A stretch of DNA of 13,420 bases from Treponema sp. (GTDB lineage: Bacteria; Spirochaetota; Spirochaetia; Treponematales; Treponemataceae), in contig JABUUX010000361.1 of the NCBI GenBank assembly GCA_021442965.1, positions 1 to 13,420 of the forward strand, written 5' to 3'. The translations under genes and the position numbers were made by a program. Positions 1-8,025 of this stretch are shown one piece after another. Under the pieces are notes generated by a model, which worked only from the letters and a program-made list of their open reading frames with translations, did not search any database and was not told where the DNA came from. Every line of letters begins with the position of its first letter. The stretch's first letter is position 1.

Positions 1-1118
1 CTCATGATGTAGACTTTAATATACATCCGGCAAAGCGTGAAGCACGGTTTAGTGATATTTCAAGTATCCATCACGGTATTTCAAGTACAGTAAGGAACTT
101 TTATAAAAACTATACAATCCAAGGTCTGGCATCTAAAGCTTTAAATATAAATACATATTCTTTTATTGGGGAACAACAAGTAAAAAAGACAGATCAAAAA
201 GAGCTTTTTGATAATCTTTTTACTAACACTAAAAAATCAAATGATTCTGAAGAAAATAAAACAGATAATTTTTTTAGAACTTCATATAAAATCCCATCCC
301 ATCAAGTTTCTTCATCTTTAGGGATATCTGATATTAAAACTGACCCTCAAAAAGAAAATTCTGTTTCATTACCAAAATCTGAAAATCAAAGTTCTCAAAG
401 GATTTCCAGATTTGATTTATTTAAAAACAAAATTAATGTTCCTTCTTTTGGAAATAAAGACTCATCAATTACTAATATTCAATCAAACAATTTTGACTCC
501 GAAAGAAAAAACTCTGCGTTACAAAAACTTTCAGAAGAAGCATTAGATTTAAATAAATCAGTTTCAGATGAAAACTCTGATTATAAGTTTTTGGGTTGTA
601 CATTGGGTACATTCCTTGTTGCAGAAAAAAACGGCTCTCTGTTTATAATTGATCAGCACGCAGCTCATGAAAGAATGATTTTTAATAAAATAATGAATGA
701 AAAGCCTAATAAAATTTCTTTAATTATTCCTTATATACTCGAAACGGAATCTGAGGGTGATAATAATTATTTGGAATCAATAAAACTTAATCTTTCTGAG
801 TGTGGATTTGATATTCAAAAATCAGGCAAAAATACATGGGAAATAACTACAACTCCGGACAGATGGAAAGGTACTGAAAAAGACCTTAGAGATGCCATAC
901 TTTCAAAACGTCTGGAACCGAATGAAATAATAAGAAGCATAGCAGCAATGACAGCCTGCCGTTCAAGCGTAATGGATGGATATGTTTTAGATGAAATTAC
1001 CGCTTCTGAAATTGCCCGTGAAGCATTAAAACTTGAAGATCCTCACTGCCCACACGGACGTCCCATATATACAGAACTTTCACGGGAAAAACTTTTTATG
1101 CTTGTAAAACGAACATAA
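1..1118 (+). CDS. mutL: DNA mismatch repair protein MutL, 5'-truncated by the window edge
   Basis: The reading frame is open from base 3 to the TAA at 1116-1118 (371 residues), so the N-terminal GHKL ATPase core, probably around 300 residues, lies outside the window. The visible part begins with the end of the ATPase/transducer domain, where DVDFNIHPAKRE matches the MutL signature VDVNVHPAKxEVRF. A Ser/Asn/Lys-rich linker of roughly 140 residues follows, then the C-terminal dimerisation/endonuclease domain from about base 585. That domain carries DQHAAHE, TACRSS and CPHGRP, the metal-binding motifs of endonuclease-type MutL (absent from the E. coli type). One oddity: the motif DQHA(X)2E(X)4E has Asn at the last position (DQHAAHERMIFN). 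MutL couples mismatch recognition by MutS to strand removal. The TTG at 591 is an internal codon, not a start. It converges with queA 6 bp away. Confidence 0.95.
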   Translation, partial: HDVDFNIHPAKREARFSDISSIHHGISSTVRNFYKNYTIQGLASKALNINTYSFIGEQQVKKTDQKELFDNLFTNTKKSNDSEENKTDNFFRTSYKIPSHQVSSSLGISDIKTDPQKENSVSLPKSENQSSQRISRFDLFKNKINVPSFGNKDSSITNIQSNNFDSERKNSALQKLSEEALDLNKSVSDENSDYKFLGCTLGTFLVAEKNGSLFIIDQHAAHERMIFNKIMNEKPNKISLIIPYILETESEGDNNYLESIKLNLSECGFDIQKSGKNTWEITTTPDRWKGTEKDLRDAILSKRLEPNEIIRSIAAMTACRSSVMDGYVLDEITASEIAREALKLEDPHCPHGRPIYTELSREKLFMLVKRT

Positions 1119-1140
1119 AAAAATCTACTTTATAAGCATA
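1097..1140. repeat. Inverted repeat spanning the mutL and queA stop codons
   Basis: TATGCTTGTAAA (1097-1108) and TTTATAAGCATA (1129-1140) form a 12-bp inverted repeat with one mismatch (a G.U pair in plus-strand RNA, C.A in minus-strand RNA). The 20-nt loop holds both stop codons. The arms encode the tails of both proteins (MLVK in MutL, MLIK in QueA). A run of seven A (1117-1123) in the loop reads as seven T just after the queA stop on the minus strand. It could help end queA transcription, but neither strand has the usual stem followed directly by a T-run, so a terminator role is uncertain. Confidence 0.4.
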
Positions 1141-2165
1141 CAGTCTCCGTATGAAAAAAATCGGTATCGTTCTTCAACTGCTTTTTTATAAGCATTTAAA
1201 ATATTATCCCGCCCTGCAAATGCAGAAACTAACATAATCAAAGTACTTTCCGGAGTATGAAAATTTGTAAACATCTGATCTACTGTTTTAAATTTATATC
1301 CGGGATACATAAAAATATGAGTTGAAGAAGTGCCTGCATTTACACTTCCATCTTCATTTGAAGCACTTTCAAGAGTTCGTACAGAAGTTGTTCCAACGGC
1401 AAGAATTTTTCTACCCTCTTTCTTTGCATTATTAATCTTTTCTGCAACAGAAACAGGCACTGTATAAACTTCTTCATGCATTTTATGATTTTCTATGTTA
1501 TCTTCACGAACCGGAAGAAAAGTTCCAAGACCTACATGAAGAGTAACAAAATCACGTTCAATTCCTTTTGCAGAAAGCCTTGAAAGCATTTCTTCTGTAA
1601 AATGAAGACCCGCTGTAGGACAAGCTGCACTACCCGTTTCATTTGCATAAACATTCTGATAGCGCTCTGAATCAGCTTCCGTATCCTGACGGCGAATATA
1701 AGGTGGAAGCGGAATATGACCATTTTTTTCAAACCAGTCTTCTGTAATTATAAAATCAAACTTAAGTGCTCTAAATTCTGTGCCTGCATTACCAGGTATT
1801 TCAACAATTGTTCCTATTGAACCGTCAGGAAATTTATATCGCATCCCGGGTTTTTGTTTTTTTGCATTTTTTACCATGGTATTCCAAATGCAGCAATCCT
1901 TATCAATAGAATTTAAAAACATAAACTCAGTTTCACGTCCTGTAGTTTCTTTTATTCCATAACAGCGGGCACGACGAACTCTGGAATTATTAAAAATCAT
2001 CAATGTACCATCGTCTATCAAATCAGGAAGATTATCCATCATAAAGTGATTTACAGAACCGTCATTCCGACCAAGAAGCATAAGTTTATCCTGTCCTCTT
2101 ATTCCGCTTGGATGCTGTGCAATAAGTTCTTCAGGAAGATCAAAATAAAAATCAGAAGTTAACAT
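1125..2165 (-). CDS. queA: S-adenosylmethionine:tRNA ribosyltransferase-isomerase QueA
   Basis: QueA transfers and isomerises the ribose part of S-adenosylmethionine onto 7-aminomethyl-7-deazaguanine in tRNA, making epoxyqueuosine at the wobble base of GUN anticodons. It acts in the cytoplasm. The 346-residue length is normal for the family. Family blocks are all present: SDFYFDLPEELIAQHP near the start, FNNSRVRRAR (58-67), ACPTAGLHFTEEM (181-193), TLHVGLGTFLPV (208-219) with HKMHEE (227-232), GTTSVRTLES (258-267) and NFHTPESTLIMLVSAFAG (301-318). It is the last gene of the minus-strand run, 50 bp after ruvB. No Shine-Dalgarno is visible before the ATG. AT-rich -10-like hexamers (TATATT, TATAAA) sit 8-13 nt upstream, so it may have its own promoter, though I see no convincing -35. 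Identification is secure. Confidence 0.97.
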   Translation of the reverse strand: MLTSDFYFDLPEELIAQHPSGIRGQDKLMLLGRNDGSVNHFMMDNLPDLIDDGTLMIFNNSRVRRARCYGIKETTGRETEFMFLNSIDKDCCIWNTMVKNAKKQKPGMRYKFPDGSIGTIVEIPGNAGTEFRALKFDFIITEDWFEKNGHIPLPPYIRRQDTEADSERYQNVYANETGSAACPTAGLHFTEEMLSRLSAKGIERDFVTLHVGLGTFLPVREDNIENHKMHEEVYTVPVSVAEKINNAKKEGRKILAVGTTSVRTLESASNEDGSVNAGTSSTHIFMYPGYKFKTVDQMFTNFHTPESTLIMLVSAFAGRDNILNAYKKAVEERYRFFSYGDCMLIK

Positions 2166-2215
2166 AAAGCCATTTTATAATATAGACGATTTAAAGAAAA
2201 CTATTAAACATAATA

Positions 2216-3247
2216 TTAGAAAAGACTGCTTTGAGAAACAGAAGACGCACCGCATGGGAGTCCTAAATGTTCATAGGCTTTGGGAGTTACAATTCTTCCT
2301 CTGGGAGTTCTTTGAATAAGACCGCATTGAATTAGATAAGGTTCATAATAATCTTCCAAAGTATCAAGACTTTCTCCAATAGAAATAGCAAGAGTTTCAG
2401 CTCCAACAGGTCCCCCTCCAAAATTATTAATTATGGAAAGAAGAATTTCTCTGTCGTATTTTTCAAGTCCCAGTTCATCAATACCAAGTCTATTTAAACC
2501 TGCACGGGTTATTTCCAAAGAAATTGTTTTTCTTCCGGATACTTCAGTAAAATCGCGCATACGACGAAGTACCCTGTTTGCAACTCTAGGAGTACCACGG
2601 GAACATTGAGCCATAAGAAGTGCAGCATCTTCATCTATTTGAATGTTTAAAATACCCGCACTACGTTTAATAATAGCAGCAAGTTCTTCCTGAGTATAAA
2701 AATTAAAACGTGGAATAATTCCAAAACGAGAAATCAAAGGAGATGAAACACTTCCCGCTTTTGTTGTTGCACCAACAAGCGTAAATTTTGGAATTGGAAT
2801 TCTTACAGTTCTGGCAGCTGCCCCCTGCCCTATAATCCAGTCCAATTCATAATCTTCCATAGCAATATAAAGCATTTCTTCCAAGGCAGGTTTTAGACGG
2901 TGAATTTCATCAATAAAAAAAACTGTACGAGGTGTAATTGTAGAAAGAATACCAGCCAGGTCTTTAGGCTTATCCAAAGCCGGAGCTGAAGTAACTTTAA
3001 AATCAACTCCAAGTTCATTTGCAGTAATCTGTGCAAGAGTAGTTTTTCCAAGTCCCGGAGGACCAATCAAAAGAAGGTGATCCAAAGCCTCTTCTCTGTC
3101 ACGTGCAGCTTTAATAAAAACAGAAAGATTTTCCTTAATTTCTTTTTGTCCTAAAAATTCCGAAAGCCCCTTTGGACGAAGATTAATATCATTATCTTCT
3201 GAAAATCCACTTGACTCCGCTCTTACTATGTTCAGTTCTTCACTCAT
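2216..3247 (-). CDS. ruvB: Holliday junction branch migration ATPase RuvB
   Basis: RuvB is the hexameric AAA+ motor that, loaded by RuvA, drives branch migration of Holliday junctions in recombinational repair. The 343 residues match the family. Visible parts: Walker [10 protein letters not shown] (62-70), Walker B FFIDEIHR (110-117), sensor 1 TLVGATT (156-162), arginine-finger segment PLISRFGI with R174, sensor 2 [16 protein letters not shown] (218-233), and a C-terminal winged-helix domain with EPYLIQ and RTPRGR (302-318). The usual PLRDRFGI has become PLISRFGI, losing the first Arg but keeping the arginine finger. The start is supported by AGGAAA upstream of ATG. It follows ruvA by 15 bp, the common ruvAB pairing. 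ruvC is not in the window. Confidence 0.98.
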   Translation of the reverse strand: MSEELNIVRAESSGFSEDNDINLRPKGLSEFLGQKEIKENLSVFIKAARDREEALDHLLLIGPPGLGKTTLAQITANELGVDFKVTSAPALDKPKDLAGILSTITPRTVFFIDEIHRLKPALEEMLYIAMEDYELDWIIGQGAAARTVRIPIPKFTLVGATTKAGSVSSPLISRFGIIPRFNFYTQEELAAIIKRSAGILNIQIDEDAALLMAQCSRGTPRVANRVLRRMRDFTEVSGRKTISLEITRAGLNRLGIDELGLEKYDREILLSIINNFGGGPVGAETLAISIGESLDTLEDYYEPYLIQCGLIQRTPRGRIVTPKAYEHLGLPCGASSVSQSSLF

Positions 3248-3262
3248 ATTATTTTCCTGTTA

Positions 3263-3877
3263 TCAGGCTAATTCCATTAGAACTTTTCTGAATAAAATAT
3301 CTTCTCTTTCTTTCTGACTTTTTGAAGAAAAATCAGAGTCTTTATTAAGTTCTTCACAAAGACTTGCAACAACATTTTCCAGTTGACGTTTATCATACCC
3401 CATAGATTGAAGTGATGTTATTAAATCTGAATACGGAGAAGCATTTTTAATTACTACAGTATTTTCAGTTTGACTGATTGCAAGTTTACCTTTTAGAGCA
3501 AGCATCATTTTACCTGCAGTCTTTTTTCCAACTCCAGGAATTTTTTCAAGCATTTCAAGGTCTCCGCGTTCCAAAACATCACTAAGCCGACCGGAACTTA
3601 CAGAACTCATTATCTTTACAGCACCTTTAGGACCAACTCCGTCAACTTTTAAAAGATCAAAAAAAACACTTCTTTCTTCTTGCGAAGCAAAGCCATATAA
3701 ATCCATTACTTTATCAGTATGATTCAGCCATGTATAAACTTTTGCTTCATTACCAACATTTGGAAGCATATCTAGGTTTGAATCAGGAATACATATATCC
3801 CATTCAATTCCATTAGCTTCTATAAAAATCTGTTTGGGAAATTTGCCTGTAATTTGACCGTGTATTGAATTAAACAT
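3263..3877 (-). CDS. ruvA: Holliday junction DNA-binding protein RuvA
   Basis: RuvA forms a tetramer that holds the Holliday junction in a square-planar form and recruits RuvB. The 204 residues fit the family. The N-terminal OB-fold covers about 1-62 (MFNSIHGQITGK start, VYTWLNHTDKVMDLYGF end). Two helix-hairpin-helix motifs follow: KVDGVGPKGA (77-86) and KIPGVGKKTA (112-121). A flexible linker (about 132-147) leads to the RuvB-binding domain III (about 148-204, with LITSLQSMGYD). The ATG at 3877 is preceded by TTAGGG as a ribosome binding site. It sits between the upstream ABC ATPase (19 bp) and ruvB (15 bp), so it is probably co-transcribed with the envelope genes. Confidence 0.98.
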   Translation of the reverse strand: MFNSIHGQITGKFPKQIFIEANGIEWDICIPDSNLDMLPNVGNEAKVYTWLNHTDKVMDLYGFASQEERSVFFDLLKVDGVGPKGAVKIMSSVSSGRLSDVLERGDLEMLEKIPGVGKKTAGKMMLALKGKLAISQTENTVVIKNASPYSDLITSLQSMGYDKRQLENVVASLCEELNKDSDFSSKSQKEREDILFRKVLMELA

Positions 3878-3896
3878 ATTTTACCCTAATAAAAAA

Positions 3897-4619
3897 TTAT
3901 ACAAGTTCTCCGTCCATAATTTTTACAACATGATTACACATGCTTACAATTTTCTGGTCATGAGTGGAAAAAATAAATGTAGTTTTTAATTCTTCATTTA
4001 AGCTTTTCATAAGTTCAAGAATTTGTTCACCGTTTTTTTGATCCAAATTTGCCGTTGGTTCATCCGCTAAAATAATATCAGCCTTTGTAACAAGAGCTCT
4101 GGCAACAGCAACTCTCTGACGTTGACCTCCGGACAGTTCCGAAGGTTTATGCCCCTTCCATTTAGTAAGGCCTACCTTATCTATTAGATAATTTACCCAT
4201 TCTTTTCTTTGAGAAACATTCATTTCTTCAGTAGCTCTGCTTGGTCCAAGCCGCAAAGGAATAGAAACATTTTCTTCTACATTTAAAACAGGAGTAAGAT
4301 TAAAATTCTGAAAAATAAAACCTAATTCACGCCTTCTTATAGCAGTTAAAGAAGCATCCAGTTTTCCAGAAAGTGTAAGATTGTCTTTTAATGTAATTTT
4401 TTCATAAATATTTTTTCCGTTCAGAATAATCTGACCTTTAGAAGGAACATCTATGAGCCCTATTAAATTTAAGAGAGTGGATTTTCCAGAACCTGACGGA
4501 CCTGAAAGAGCGGCAAACTCTCCTTTTTCAATGGAAAAAGAAACATCTTTTAAGGCGTTTACAATAACATCGCCCATAATGTAATTTTTGTAAATATTGC
4601 TTAGTTTTACGATTTCCAT
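3897..4619 (-). CDS. LolD/MacB-type ABC transporter ATP-binding protein
   Basis: This is the cytoplasmic ATPase of a MacB/LolCDE-type (type VII fold) ABC system. It most likely serves the two FtsX-type permeases upstream in the same run and powers extraction or movement of cargo from the inner membrane. Motifs are complete: Walker A GPSGSGKST (40-48), Q-loop FIFQ (Q104), signature LSGGQRQRVAVARAL (162-176), Walker B IILADEPTANLD (182-193) and H-loop STHD (H220). The distance from the Walker A Lys to the Q-loop Gln is 59 residues, against 47 when I count in E. coli LolD as remembered, so about 12 residues are inserted around 74-92. AAGGAA precedes the ATG. LolD is the best guess, since a LolA-like gene lies in the same cluster, but a MacB-type role cannot be excluded. 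Confidence 0.9.
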   Translation of the reverse strand: MEIVKLSNIYKNYIMGDVIVNALKDVSFSIEKGEFAALSGPSGSGKSTLLNLIGLIDVPSKGQIILNGKNIYEKITLKDNLTLSGKLDASLTAIRRRELGFIFQNFNLTPVLNVEENVSIPLRLGPSRATEEMNVSQRKEWVNYLIDKVGLTKWKGHKPSELSGGQRQRVAVARALVTKADIILADEPTANLDQKNGEQILELMKSLNEELKTTFIFSTHDQKIVSMCNHVVKIMDGELV

Positions 4620-4632
4620 ATTATCTGATTCC

Positions 4633-5868
4633 TTAATAACCTATAGAAAGAGTAAGTTTTGTTCCAAGAGTAAAATCAATTTTTTCCCGCGTGTAATTAA
4701 TTGTAAGACCTGTATCCAGCTGAGCATTAGGAAAAACATTTTTTAATACAAAGCCTGGAGTTATATAACCGCTTCCATCAAACACATTATGATACCCAAC
4801 TAAAACATAAGCAATTCTATTTCCAAAAAATCCATTCCAGCCGAATTCTTCCCCAATTTCAAGATTATTTTTATTTGTTGCAATATCATAACGGTAACGG
4901 CATTCTATATTAAACCCAAGATTTGGAGTTTCCCATTTTCTGTAAAATCCTGCAATTGAATTGATATGTTTCCAGGATTCATAAGTCATAGAATTAGAAA
5001 ATTTAACAGCCGTATCAGCGTGTACGTAAAAATCAAAACCAAAGAAAGTCTTTTTTATATCAACTCCTAATACAACAGGGAATGGCGTTTTTGACTCATG
5101 GTACAAATGTCCATTTAAAGCAAAAAGAGTATTGAACATAATCCATTCAGCCTGAGCGGCATAATGAATGTCTGCAATAGAAACAGAAGCCGAAGCTGCT
5201 TGATTAATATCAATTTTAGTAGACCCCGGTAAATAAATACTTCCGCCATAAGCGGCAACACCTGTAAAATTTGCAGTCCCTAAAGGAATATTTATCGACC
5301 CAAGAATTGTGGAAGACCCAACAGAACCCAAAACTGTATTTGAGTCAAAAAGCCGGCACTGCCCCCATCCAATATCCTTTTTACCAACAGAAATAAAAAC
5401 TTTATTCCAAAGATTATAATCCAAATATAACTGAATCAAATCTAAACTTGGATTCATTTTGATAAGTGATATTTTAATATCTGAATAAATGAAAATTGAA
5501 GGAACCGGTCTTGAAGAAATATAAAAATCATTTACAAAAGAAAGATAACCAGACTGATCAAACTGAGTTTCACCAGAGTCATTTAAGTGAATTATTTTAG
5601 CACCATACCCTAAAGCTGCATCAATATTTCCGTTAAGCCTTATACCGTATGTAAGAACTACAGGCTTAACTTCTAAAACCTCTTCTTCTGAAGAATTATC
5701 AGATTCATTTCCAGAATCAGCTTCCTTTACAACTTCAGATGCAGGAAGATCTGCGGCGTCATCAAACAAAGAATCTATATCTTCAAAAGTAGAAACATCT
5801 GCAAATGGCTCTGCAAAAACAGAAAAAAAAGTAAAACAAAAAGCCAGAACAAAGAAAAACTTCTTCAT
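4633..5868 (-). CDS. Predicted outer-membrane beta-barrel protein with acidic N-terminal linker
   Basis: I do not recognise the exact family. The 411-residue product starts with a signal peptide (MKKFFFVLAFCFTFFSVFA, cleavage before E20), then a strongly acidic, Ser-rich segment (about 21-65, with FEDIDSLFDD and SSEEEV), then alternating polar/aromatic strands typical of an outer-membrane barrel up to the final LTLSIGY. The segment VGKKDIGWGQCRLFDS resembles the GKQxxxWGxxxLFNPxN pattern of porin-like families such as DUF1302 (from memory). The frame is open up to an ATG at 5907, but I chose 5868: it gives a normal signal peptide and lies 6 nt after a TATAAT. Neither ATG has a Shine-Dalgarno. 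Its place between the LolA-like carrier and the ATPase suggests it is the outer-membrane part of the same pathway, an inference from context. Confidence 0.75.
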   Translation of the reverse strand: MKKFFFVLAFCFTFFSVFAEPFADVSTFEDIDSLFDDAADLPASEVVKEADSGNESDNSSEEEVLEVKPVVLTYGIRLNGNIDAALGYGAKIIHLNDSGETQFDQSGYLSFVNDFYISSRPVPSIFIYSDIKISLIKMNPSLDLIQLYLDYNLWNKVFISVGKKDIGWGQCRLFDSNTVLGSVGSSTILGSINIPLGTANFTGVAAYGGSIYLPGSTKIDINQAASASVSIADIHYAAQAEWIMFNTLFALNGHLYHESKTPFPVVLGVDIKKTFFGFDFYVHADTAVKFSNSMTYESWKHINSIAGFYRKWETPNLGFNIECRYRYDIATNKNNLEIGEEFGWNGFFGNRIAYVLVGYHNVFDGSGYITPGFVLKNVFPNAQLDTGLTINYTREKIDFTLGTKLTLSIGY

Positions 5869-5874
5869 AAAAAA

Positions 5875-5903
5875 ATTATATATAAACCCCGAACTTTGAA
5901 CAA
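5875..5903 (-). promoter_or_regulatory. Candidate internal promoter giving a leaderless mRNA for the beta-barrel gene
   Basis: On the minus strand TTGTTC (5903-5898) is followed after exactly 17 nt by a perfect TATAAT (5880-5875), then six T and the ATG at 5868-5866. Transcription starting about 7 nt after the -10 would begin at or next to the A of the ATG. This explains the missing Shine-Dalgarno and would let the barrel, ATPase, ruvA and ruvB be made independently of the upstream genes. Confidence 0.5.
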
Positions 5904-5914
5904 CCATAGAAAAA

Positions 5915-6700
5915 TTACTGGTGTCCCATCATTTCAAGATAAGTTTTTGTATAAACGATATCATCCTGTTTTTCAAAATTTACATTCGTAATTGTAATCT
6001 GAGTTTTTTCAAACTGCATTTTGCCGTCAATTTTCTTTCCTCGAAGATTATCAACAATGAGCATTTTATACGGTACAGAACGTCCAGATGAAGTTTTTTG
6101 ATATGAAGGAATTGCAGTAGTACGTAAAAGTTGACTTGAAAGACTGTAGTCTTCTTTTTTTCTAATAAGACCGTCTTCTTCTGTAACCCAGATTTTTATT
6201 TCAGGATAATCAACTTTTTTTGCCGTAGCTTTTAAGTGAAACAAAACACAGTTATAAGTTCCAAGCTTTACTCGTACAGCACTTTCAATTTTATAGTCTC
6301 TTGCAAAATTCATTGGAGCAAAATCTCCGTTATTTGCATTTGTGTTCTGAAATTTATTCTGACTGCTTGTAAAAGTAAACTGATTGTCATGAGGATCATA
6401 AAACCAGATAGTACCGTCAATCTGAAGATAACCTTTTCCTTTGTCTGAAGCAGGCTTAGAAACAAGAATCGTATAACGACCATTTGAATCCCGGCGATGC
6501 ATTGTAGCCTCTGTAAGAGATGTACCCTGCCCGGGTTTTTCCTGTACTAAAGAATAATAGGCATTAAAATCAGTACCGGAAAAATTTGTAGTTGAATCAG
6601 TTTTTTGTAAAAGGGAAAAAGCTTCACTTTCGGAAAGGTTTTGAGCAAAAAGATAAAAACCGAATAAGGCAAAAAATGCAATCACAATATTTTTTTTCAT
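5915..6700 (-). CDS. LolA-like outer-membrane lipoprotein-sorting protein (periplasmic carrier)
   Basis: This is a secreted 261-residue protein of the LolA-like group (the Pfam family described as outer membrane lipoprotein-sorting protein, PF17131, from memory). LolA-fold proteins are half-barrels that carry lipid-bearing cargo across the periplasm. Seen here: a signal peptide (1-19, ending YLFA before Q20), the family-typical strand GKGYLQIDGTIWFYDP (88-103), and a second half with GTYNCVLFHLKATAKK, IKIWVTEEDGLIRKKE and the end NVNFEKQDDIVYTKTYLEMMG. No lipobox Cys follows the signal, so it should be soluble. The start at 6700 is fixed by GGGAG 5 nt upstream; the ATG at 6712 overlaps that site and is unlikely. 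It lies between permease and barrel genes, which fits a shuttle between inner- and outer-membrane partners. The cargo is unknown. Confidence 0.85.
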   Translation of the reverse strand: MKKNIVIAFFALFGFYLFAQNLSESEAFSLLQKTDSTTNFSGTDFNAYYSLVQEKPGQGTSLTEATMHRRDSNGRYTILVSKPASDKGKGYLQIDGTIWFYDPHDNQFTFTSSQNKFQNTNANNGDFAPMNFARDYKIESAVRVKLGTYNCVLFHLKATAKKVDYPEIKIWVTEEDGLIRKKEDYSLSSQLLRTTAIPSYQKTSSGRSVPYKMLIVDNLRGKKIDGKMQFEKTQITITNVNFEKQDDIVYTKTYLEMMGHQ

Positions 6701-6705
6701 ATATA

Positions 6706-6710
6706 CTCCC
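6706..6710 (-). promoter_or_regulatory. Ribosome binding site deciding the LolA-like start
   Basis: GGGAG on the minus strand lies 5 nt before the ATG at 6700-6698. The alternative ATG at 6712-6710 overlaps this sequence and would add MGVY before a standard MKKN signal-peptide start, so 6700 is preferred. Confidence 0.75.
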
Positions 6711-6738
6711 ATAAAAAGTCAACAATAAAAAGATAAAA

Positions 6739-8025
6739 TCAAGTAGTTGCCATAAAAGCTGTGGCAGGACTGATTTTTGTTATCTTTCTTAAAGTTAAAA
6801 ATACAGAAAATAAAGTAGTTACAGATATAATTAATAACACAAGCAAAATTTTAAAAGCAGAATAACAGGATACAATTTTTCCACCAGTCAGGAACAAGTC
6901 AAAAGCGGGAATAAATGAAAAATTAAAAACTCCGGCAATTGAGCCAAGTACAAACGATAACGAAGTGCCTATTAAAAAGCCAAGAATCAAAATTAGCAGA
7001 ACTTCTGTAAAAAAAAGCTTTGAAACTCCAAGCCTGTTCAAGCCTAAGGCTCTGAAAGTACTGGTTTCTGTTATGCGCTTTAGAATTACAACACGATATG
7101 TACAGCCAATTCCAATAGCAACAATAAGAATAAGAGGAATGATAATCAGATAAACAACAATCTGTAATGCACTCTGCATCATAACTACTTCAGGTCTGTT
7201 TGCATCAAGAGTTATGAGTGCATAAACAGGTTTATCATATTTAGTCCATGACTCATTTATAAATACATCTTTACGTTCAGGAATTGGCGCCATAAAAAAA
7301 TCATTTGATAGTTTTTCCTGAAGCAATGAAACCTGTTTTTTAGAAAGTGTGATGCCAGGAGTGTATATTCCAATGCGGTTTACATAATTAGAAGGATATC
7401 CTGTTATCTCTCTTAGTGAATCCAAAGAAATATATGACGTATACATTCCAAAAAGACTGGAATCCTGAAAAACTGCAGCAACTGTCATCTGCATAGTATT
7501 TGTATAACCGTAAATTGTATTCATCATTACGGTAATATTATCTCCGGCTTTGCAACCTAATTTTTCGGCTACAGGCTGACTAATAAGAATATTTCCGGTA
7601 CCGGCATTTTCAACTCCACCAGAAACAAGTGTAAAATTTTTTAAAAGTTCAGATTCTTGTTTAAAATCAATTCCTTTTAAAATGCGACAAAAAGTTTCAG
7701 CACCTTCATAATAAAATTGAGTATTTACACCGTCATAATCAAATCTTTTACTACAGTAGTTTTTTATGCCCATTTCATTCAAATGTTTAGTTATAATCTG
7801 AATTTTTTCATCAGGAGAATCAAGCTGAAACTTATCACCACTAATAAACTGAAGCTCTCCGCCATAATACTGAACAGCTTTATTATTCAGAGACTTAAGC
7901 ATTCCATCACAAATACCAATCAGACAAAGAATAATACAAACACTTACAGAACAAACAGCAAATAAAGAAGTGTACTGTTTACGACGTTGAAAAACAGATT
8001 TAAGGGCATAACGAAAATAAAACAT
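6739..8025 (-). CDS. FtsX/LolC-type ABC transporter permease (second of two)
   Basis: This 428-residue inner-membrane permease of the FtsX/MacB/LolCE class has one N-terminal membrane helix (about 19-41), a large periplasmic domain (about 45-280), and three C-terminal helices (about 286-308, 338-362, 390-412). Class landmarks are ETSTFRALGLNR (320-331), the cytoplasmic coupling segment, and KISPATAF near the end. The frame is open to an ATG at 8127, but the start at 8025 is preferred: AAAGGAG lies 6 nt upstream, it begins MFYFRYALKSVFQRRKQ like other family members, and it overlaps the TAA of the preceding permease as TAATG, suggesting translational coupling. With its upstream neighbour it probably forms a LolC/LolE-like heterodimer powered by the ATPase at 3897-4619. 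Confidence 0.9.
   Translation of the reverse strand: MFYFRYALKSVFQRRKQYTSLFAVCSVSVCIILCLIGICDGMLKSLNNKAVQYYGGELQFISGDKFQLDSPDEKIQIITKHLNEMGIKNYCSKRFDYDGVNTQFYYEGAETFCRILKGIDFKQESELLKNFTLVSGGVENAGTGNILISQPVAEKLGCKAGDNITVMMNTIYGYTNTMQMTVAAVFQDSSLFGMYTSYISLDSLREITGYPSNYVNRIGIYTPGITLSKKQVSLLQEKLSNDFFMAPIPERKDVFINESWTKYDKPVYALITLDANRPEVVMMQSALQIVVYLIIIPLILIVAIGIGCTYRVVILKRITETSTFRALGLNRLGVSKLFFTEVLLILILGFLIGTSLSFVLGSIAGVFNFSFIPAFDLFLTGGKIVSCYSAFKILLVLLIISVTTLFSVFLTLRKITKISPATAFMATT

Noticed and set aside
591..1118. A separate 175-residue protein starting at TTG 591
   Set aside because: The frame is open without a stop back to base 3 and carries the MutL signature NIHPAKRE, so this is the C-terminal domain of a truncated mutL.
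1137..1153. Small hairpin CATACGG-AGA-CTGTATG (minus strand) as an intrinsic terminator for queA
   Set aside because: It lies inside the queA coding end, and the T-run follows only about 13 nt after the stem, too far for a standard terminator.
2166..2215. A defined promoter between ruvB and queA
   Set aside because: -10-like hexamers are present, but no -35 at a suitable distance is convincing in such AT-rich sequence, so it is not listed as a feature.
7717..7965. 82-codon + strand reading frame within the second permease gene
   Set aside because: It is antisense to coding sequence with a Thr/Asn/Ile-rich random product; no support.
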